Assembly (NCBI RefSeq): GCF_028473645.1
Contig: NZ_CP097269.1
Span: 5,355,501-5,419,500 of the forward strand
DNA: 64,000 nucleotides
Direction of reading: 5' to 3'
Source of the DNA: Acidovorax sp. GBBC 1281
GTDB taxonomy: Bacteria; Pseudomonadota; Gammaproteobacteria; Burkholderiales; Burkholderiaceae_C
The notes under the pieces were generated by a model. The model saw only the letters and a list, made by a program, of their open reading frames with translations, searched no databases and was not told where the DNA came from. Below, in pieces: positions 60,148 through 64,000 of the stretch (the first letter of the stretch is position 1; every line of letters begins with the position of its first letter). The translations under genes were made by a program, and so were the position numbers.

Positions 60148-60320
60148 ACTGAACGAAGCCTCGCAAGGTTGCTGTAGAGGTTCGTACAGCGTACCCGAAA
60201 GCAGACGTCATTGATCGGAAGCTCCTGGCCGGGAGCGTGAGCGAACCCGGGTGCCAGACAGCAGCCTGTCGTGTCCCGCAGCCGCAGCGCTTAAGCGGGG
60301 GCGGCAGGACCTCCACCACG

Positions 60321-60937
60321 TCAGATTTCCGTCTGCTTGGAGATCTCAAGGGCGTCATCTACCTCGATGCCAAGACACCTCACGGTTGATTCCAGCTTGG
60401 AGTGTCCTAGGAACAGTTGCGCGGCACGCAGGTTTTTGGTGCGCCGATAGATCAGCGTCGCGTTGGTTCTTCGCATCGAGTGCGTCCCGTAGTCGGCGCG
60501 GTCCAGACCGAGTTCATCTACCCAATGGCCGAGGATCCGTGCGTATTGCCGCGTACCGAGGGGTGGTGAACCGTGAAGCCGACTCGGGAAGAGGAAGTCT
60601 TCCTGCTTCAGTCCAGCCTGCTTGATCCACGCCTGCAGCGCCGGGAGGCCTGGGTGATCTCGAACTAAACCGGGCGCTGGGTCTTGTGCTGCATGACGAT
60701 GGCGCGTGTCGTCACTTGGTCACCATGGCACACGTCCCTTACCCTTAGGGCGACGAGATCGCAGCCGCGCAATTTGCTGTCGATACCCAGGTTAAAGAGG
60801 GCTAGTTCGCGGACTCGCCGCTCCATCTGGAGTCGCACGCGAAGTGCCCAGATATCCTTGAGTTTGAAGGGCGCCTTCTGCCCGACGATCTTGCCTTTGT
60901 TCCACGGCGCGATGAGCGTTGTTGCCTGCGATCCCAT
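60321..60937 (-). pseudogene. Inactivated tyrosine recombinase (phage-type integrase)
   Basis: The first 90 codons (ATG 60937, MGSQATTLIAPWNKGKIV, with catalytic Arg in SKLRGCDLVALRV) end at a TAG (60665-60667) where Gln is expected in HKTQRPV-x-FEIT. A one-base loss near 60640 shifts frame, after which ALQAWIKQAGLKQEDFLFPS runs on to a TGA at 60321. In that part HSMRRT and LFLGHSKLEST are intact, but the nucleophile position reads TVRCLGIEVDD: TGT (60375-60377), Cys in place of the family Tyr. Three independent lesions make it inactive. It marks the island as formerly mobile. Confidence 0.8.
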
Positions 60938-61176
60938 GATGGTCTCCCATCGAGTTGAGGGATTGCCAGGATGCGCTCGCTAGTCGTCAGGGCGACATCC
61001 GCCGTCAGATTCCGGGCGGGCGCGCCCACTCGTGCGGGCAGGCAACTTCCAGGCGCCGAAGCGAACTGGCATTCCAGGCCAAGAGCAGGCAGTGGTGGAC
61101 TTGGAACACAGACCTTCAACGTTGGAGATGTTCCGCCGCCGTAGGACAGCCTTGGACAGTGGAATTAGTCGGCCAG

Positions 61177-61959
61177 TTAGGCGAGGCCATTACGAGCGAG
61201 TATTTCCGTGATAACGGTTGACTTGTAAAAATATGAGATACCGCTATGCCCGCTTGGATGGTTTGGCAAATGCCCAGCATTGATGCCGACAAGAAACCCA
61301 TGTCGAGAGTTCGGCATAGTTGTTGTGCCTCTTGGCGGTGCGAAAACTGGGCTGCCGGAGGAGCCCGAAAGCGAAAATCCTTCGTATGCCACACACTGCC
61401 CACGGGCCTTTGAGTCCCACGAATAGTCATAACGTGGATCGCTCGCGATGTGGCCACTTCGGAGGATTGGGCGATTGCCCAACTTGTCGTGCTGATCAGG
61501 AAAGCCTGCATAGCAGACCACGTCGAATGGCTGCAAGGACTCTTTGAAGACTGATTCGTCTGCAAGGTGCTCTTTGCCGAAATGCCAATGCAGTGATCGT
61601 TGGTTCTCAGGCACGCCTTCCCATACACAGTGTGGTTCGATGACCACTACGTCGTTCTCCTCATCTTCATGGAAGAACATTCTTGCGCTTGGGTGCAAAT
61701 CGAATGTATAGATGGAGTCATCCGACCTTCTCCCTGTGATGCTGAACTCGGTTAGTTGGAAGTCGTTGAATTTTGCTGTCGCCTGTCTGTAGTCGAGATC
61801 AACCACGTGCCGGTTCGTGATGAACCAAGCCTCCCCGGCCCTCCCCTCAACGACGAATCCAGTAGCAATGCCTTCTTTAGATGTGCCGCTACTGTCGGTA
61901 TGTTTCGCGTCAACTCGATAGGATGAGTACAAAAAGTTTTTTGGTGGCTCGTGGAACAT
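61177..61959 (-). CDS. Trypsin-like serine protease
   Basis: 260 residues from ATG 61959 (GTG 62025 would add 22). Chymotrypsin-fold catalytic residues: His in FITNRHVVD, Asp in EENDVVVIEP, and Ser in LSGSSGSPVFAPP (GxSGSP). No signal peptide or membrane span. Cytoplasmic trypsin-like proteases occur in predicted conflict/defence systems alongside TIR-like proteins; here the TIR-like gene is 1 kb downstream on the same strand. A stand-alone housekeeping role is less likely given composition and context. Confidence 0.75.
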   Translation of the reverse strand: MFHEPPKNFLYSSYRVDAKHTDSSGTSKEGIATGFVVEGRAGEAWFITNRHVVDLDYRQATAKFNDFQLTEFSITGRRSDDSIYTFDLHPSARMFFHEDEENDVVVIEPHCVWEGVPENQRSLHWHFGKEHLADESVFKESLQPFDVVCYAGFPDQHDKLGNRPILRSGHIASDPRYDYSWDSKARGQCVAYEGFSLSGSSGSPVFAPPRGTTTMPNSRHGFLVGINAGHLPNHPSGHSGISYFYKSTVITEILARNGLA

Positions 61960-62479
61960 ATCTAGAGGTCTGACTAATGTGGATTGCGCTAGCCCGAAGC
62001 CCTTCCCATGATGCGCGTCACACACTTACTGGATCGGATCTTTGAGAGCATTCGCTAAAAATACTACATAGGCTCGATGCGCCGTGGGTGTCTTGCACAC
62101 CCCAAGGACGGCCTTGGGGCTTGGATCTGAGCGGCTCCTCTGTTCGGAATTGTGAGCTTGTGCGGCGTGTGAGCAGTCGTTCAAGCCGCGCACCGCCCAA
62201 TCGCAGCACTCAGTCAGCTATGCCGCGCATAGCGGCCGGTCAAGCCAGCGCAGGCCGTCGAACTGTATGCCGGCTTAACCGAATCAACTGTGAGCTGGCT
62301 TGCCGGCACCGGCCGGCTCTTTACGCTGCCAAGCAGTCTTTCAAAAGCGATCAGCAGCCACGACACGCCGTGCATAGGTTTCCTGAATGCCATACAAGAC
62401 CCCGCAAAGACAGAAGGCGTAGCGGAGCATCACCCCGATACGCCTTGTCCACCAGCTCACCCGAACCAGCGTAACCCCC
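61960..62479. other. Gene-free stretch at the right edge of the second accessory island
   Basis: About 520 bp without a supported gene. A perfect hairpin CCCCAAGG-ACGG-CCTTGGGG (62100-62119) is present, with no T-run on either side. Around 62140-62340 several short GC-rich inverted pieces (GCCGCGCATAGCGGC) may be remnants. No tRNA or attachment-site repeat was recognised. Confidence 0.35.
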
Positions 62480-63244
62480 TCAAAACCGATAACTAACCCC
62501 TGCCGTCACCACCAGCGGATCCAGCCGCACCTTCGCATGTGCGGGCGCCCTACCCAGCGCCGGCAGCGTGCCGGTCGCCGTGGTCTTGAGCCAGATCTTC
62601 TTGGCATCCACGAAGAAGCTCCAGCGTGCATCCAGCGGCACCTCGAAGCCGACCTGCAGCACGGGGCCGATGCCGTTCTTGACATGCAGGTCCGACACGA
62701 AGCCGTCGCGGGATTCCAGCACCAGCGTGTAGTTGATGCCAGCGCCAAGGTAGGGCCGCACGGGGCCTTCGTCCCACAGCTGGCGGCGCACGGACAGCAC
62801 CGCGGGGCCGTACTTCACCTTGCCGAGCGTGCCCGCGCCAGCCAGGGCGCCGGCGCCCTTGAGCGCGGTGGTGGGCGGCAGTCCGAGGGCGAGTTCGGCG
62901 CTCCAGCCCGGGTAAAAGTCGTAGATGGCGCCGAAGCCGATGCTGTCGTTGGAGTCGGCCTTGGCACTGGCGCCGGGCACCAGTTGGCCGCCGGCCCGCA
63001 CTTCGGCCGAGGTGCTGAAGCCGATGTGCGCGGGGCCCGCGTAGATGCGCCAGGGCGAGGGTGATGACGCATCCGGCGATGCCGGGGTCTGCGCGTATGC
63101 CTGTGCGGGCAGTGCCGCGATGAGGCTGCCGACAGCGGCTGCCACGGCCAAGACAGCGGCGGCCTGGCGTGCCCGGGCGCGCGGGCAAGCGGGCCGCGCC
63201 GAGAAACAGCGCGCGGTGATGTGGTGGTGTGCAATGCATTGCAT
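62480..63244 (-). CDS. OmpW-family outer-membrane protein
   Basis: 254 residues; ATG 63244 with GGAGAC ribosome binding site. Unusually long N-terminus before the signal core (AVLAVAAAVGSLIAALPAQAYA). The mature part is an 8-strand barrel: WRIYAGPAHIGFS, NDSIGFGAIYDFYPGWSAELALG, RPYLGAGINYTLVLE, WSFFVDAKKIWLKTTAT, ending in YRF as outer-membrane proteins do. OmpW members pass small hydrophobic compounds. Confidence 0.87.
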   Translation of the reverse strand: MQCIAHHHITARCFSARPACPRARARQAAAVLAVAAAVGSLIAALPAQAYAQTPASPDASSPSPWRIYAGPAHIGFSTSAEVRAGGQLVPGASAKADSNDSIGFGAIYDFYPGWSAELALGLPPTTALKGAGALAGAGTLGKVKYGPAVLSVRRQLWDEGPVRPYLGAGINYTLVLESRDGFVSDLHVKNGIGPVLQVGFEVPLDARWSFFVDAKKIWLKTTATGTLPALGRAPAHAKVRLDPLVVTAGVSYRF

Positions 63245-63329
63245 GGTGTCGTCTCCTGAATTGATTTGTCTGTGTCTTCTCTTCGCTTTTGCCGTACTGC
63301 GGCGTGGGCGCAGCGGCGGCGCCTGCCGA

Positions 63330-64000
63330 TCAGTCCCGGCCGGCCCGCTCGATGCCGCGCGCGAAGCCTTCGGGGTCGGTGAACAGCGCCTCGTGGCTGC
63401 CGCCCGCCTCCACGTAGCGGAACAGGCCCAGCCGTTCCGACAGGCGCGGGTGCCAAGGCAGGCTGTGGGGCAGCGCGGTGTCTTCGCGGCAGTTCAGGTA
63501 CGACTTGCCCAGCGCCAGCGCGGCAGTGGGCTGCGACAGGGCGATGGGGTCGGTCAGGCAGCGCAGCGGCTGCGGGTGCAGCAGGGCGTAGGTGCTGCGC
63601 GCCAGATCGGCATCGGCGTCGTTGATGAAGCATTCGCGCCAGACCTCGAAGGGCAGTTGCACGCCACCGCCTGCAGCGGCCGCGAGGCCCTCGAACATGG
63701 CGCGGTAGTGCGGGGGTGCCATGTCGCACAGGGCTTCGCCGGGCAGCGGCACGAAGGCGTTCACATAGACCAGCCGCCGGATGCGTTCGGGCACGCGGTC
63801 GGCAGCGCCGGACAGCAGCATGCCGCCGTAGCTGTGGCCGACGAGCCGCACTTCGCGCAGGTCGTTCGACGCGAGGAACTGCACCAGCCCGTCGATCGCA
63901 TCCTGCAGGCCCAGCGGGGCCGTGCCGTCGCCGGGGCGGTTGCCCGGCAGCGTGGGGCAGTGCACGGTGTGGCCGCGTGCGCGCAGGTGCTCCGCGGTGG
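63330..64000 (-). CDS. Alpha/beta hydrolase (5' end outside window)
   Basis: About 223 codons visible; the start lies beyond 64000. RGHTVHCPTLPGNRPGDGTAP is the early cap region. The nucleophile elbow is LVGHSYGGMLLSGAA (Ser), and the late catalytic His is in AGGSHEALFTDPEGFA. It resembles salicylate-esterase-like (MeSA/PNAE) and related hydrolases. 85 bp upstream of the OmpW gene on the same strand. Confidence 0.8.
   Translation of the reverse strand, partial: TAEHLRARGHTVHCPTLPGNRPGDGTAPLGLQDAIDGLVQFLASNDLREVRLVGHSYGGMLLSGAADRVPERIRRLVYVNAFVPLPGEALCDMAPPHYRAMFEGLAAAAGGGVQLPFEVWRECFINDADADLARSTYALLHPQPLRCLTDPIALSQPTAALALGKSYLNCREDTALPHSLPWHPRLSERLGLFRYVEAGGSHEALFTDPEGFARGIERAGRD

Noticed and set aside
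60200..60320. tRNA-like GGTTCG motif near the integrase end as an attachment site
   Set aside because: The surrounding bases do not form a T-arm or acceptor stem, and no matching repeat was found at the other island edge.
62100..62119. Hairpin as tRNA, integron attC or terminator
   Set aside because: No cloverleaf, no attC core sites and no T-run could be found around it.

Overview
The window is GC-rich, densely packed bacterial chromosome. Gene content points to a betaproteobacterium of the Burkholderiales, most likely Comamonadaceae (Acidovorax or a close relative). The pointers are a NahR/NagR-type salicylate gene cluster, tripartite-tricarboxylate binding proteins, many LysR regulators, a separate homocysteine-methyltransferase half of MetH, and a short intergenic repeat (four copies here) that I recall from Comamonadaceae. 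No rRNA, tRNA, CRISPR array or intact insertion sequence was seen.

Layout. 0-5.5 kb: the end of a urea transporter (urtA), divergent from an unusual permease-histidine kinase-receiver fusion and its LuxR-type response regulator. 5.5-12.2 kb: a LysR regulator divergent from a five-gene periplasmic/redox operon (two alpha/beta hydrolases, an aldo/keto reductase, a flavodoxin, a cupin-carboxymuconolactone decarboxylase fusion), then a lone hydrolase. 12.3-24.5 kb: housekeeping and small accessory units: LysR/DoxX/DODA dioxygenase, a PACE efflux pump with its LysR, a hydratase, polyphosphate kinase 2, glutamate dehydrogenase with a clear terminator, a GNAT, and a LysR/SDR pair.

24.6-28.95 kb: a sharply AT-rich cassette lying between two same-direction copies of the intergenic repeat. 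It holds a 25-codon peptide gene with a strong ribosome binding site, a perfect hairpin, a SagB-type nitroreductase-fold dehydrogenase, a NodU/CmcH-type carbamoyltransferase and an MFS exporter. This looks like a horizontally acquired, possibly peptide-based, natural-product pathway and is the best candidate for an undescribed system.

29-41 kb: a coupled nuclease/DinG-type helicase pair, two tandem class-A-beta-lactamase-like proteins, a MidA-like methyltransferase with TPR-like repeats, a signal-less peptidoglycan peptidase next to a periplasmic partner (possible effector/immunity pair), and recQ. 41.2-47.2 kb: a CoA-linked catabolic operon (solute-binding protein, CoA transferase, cupin, acyl-CoA dehydrogenase, LysR), then the MetH N-terminal half. 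47.3-52.9 kb: a sensor kinase/NtrC-type regulator pair followed by a near-consensus sigma-54 promoter and two related periplasmic/cytoplasmic small proteins plus an MFS protein.

53-58.8 kb: a chemoreceptor, then a salicylate 5-hydroxylase cluster in the order nagAa-nagG-nagH-nagAb with divergent nagR. 58.8-62.4 kb: a second accessory island with a TIR-like protein, a triply inactivated integrase and a trypsin-like protease. The window ends with an OmpW-type porin and a partial alpha/beta hydrolase.
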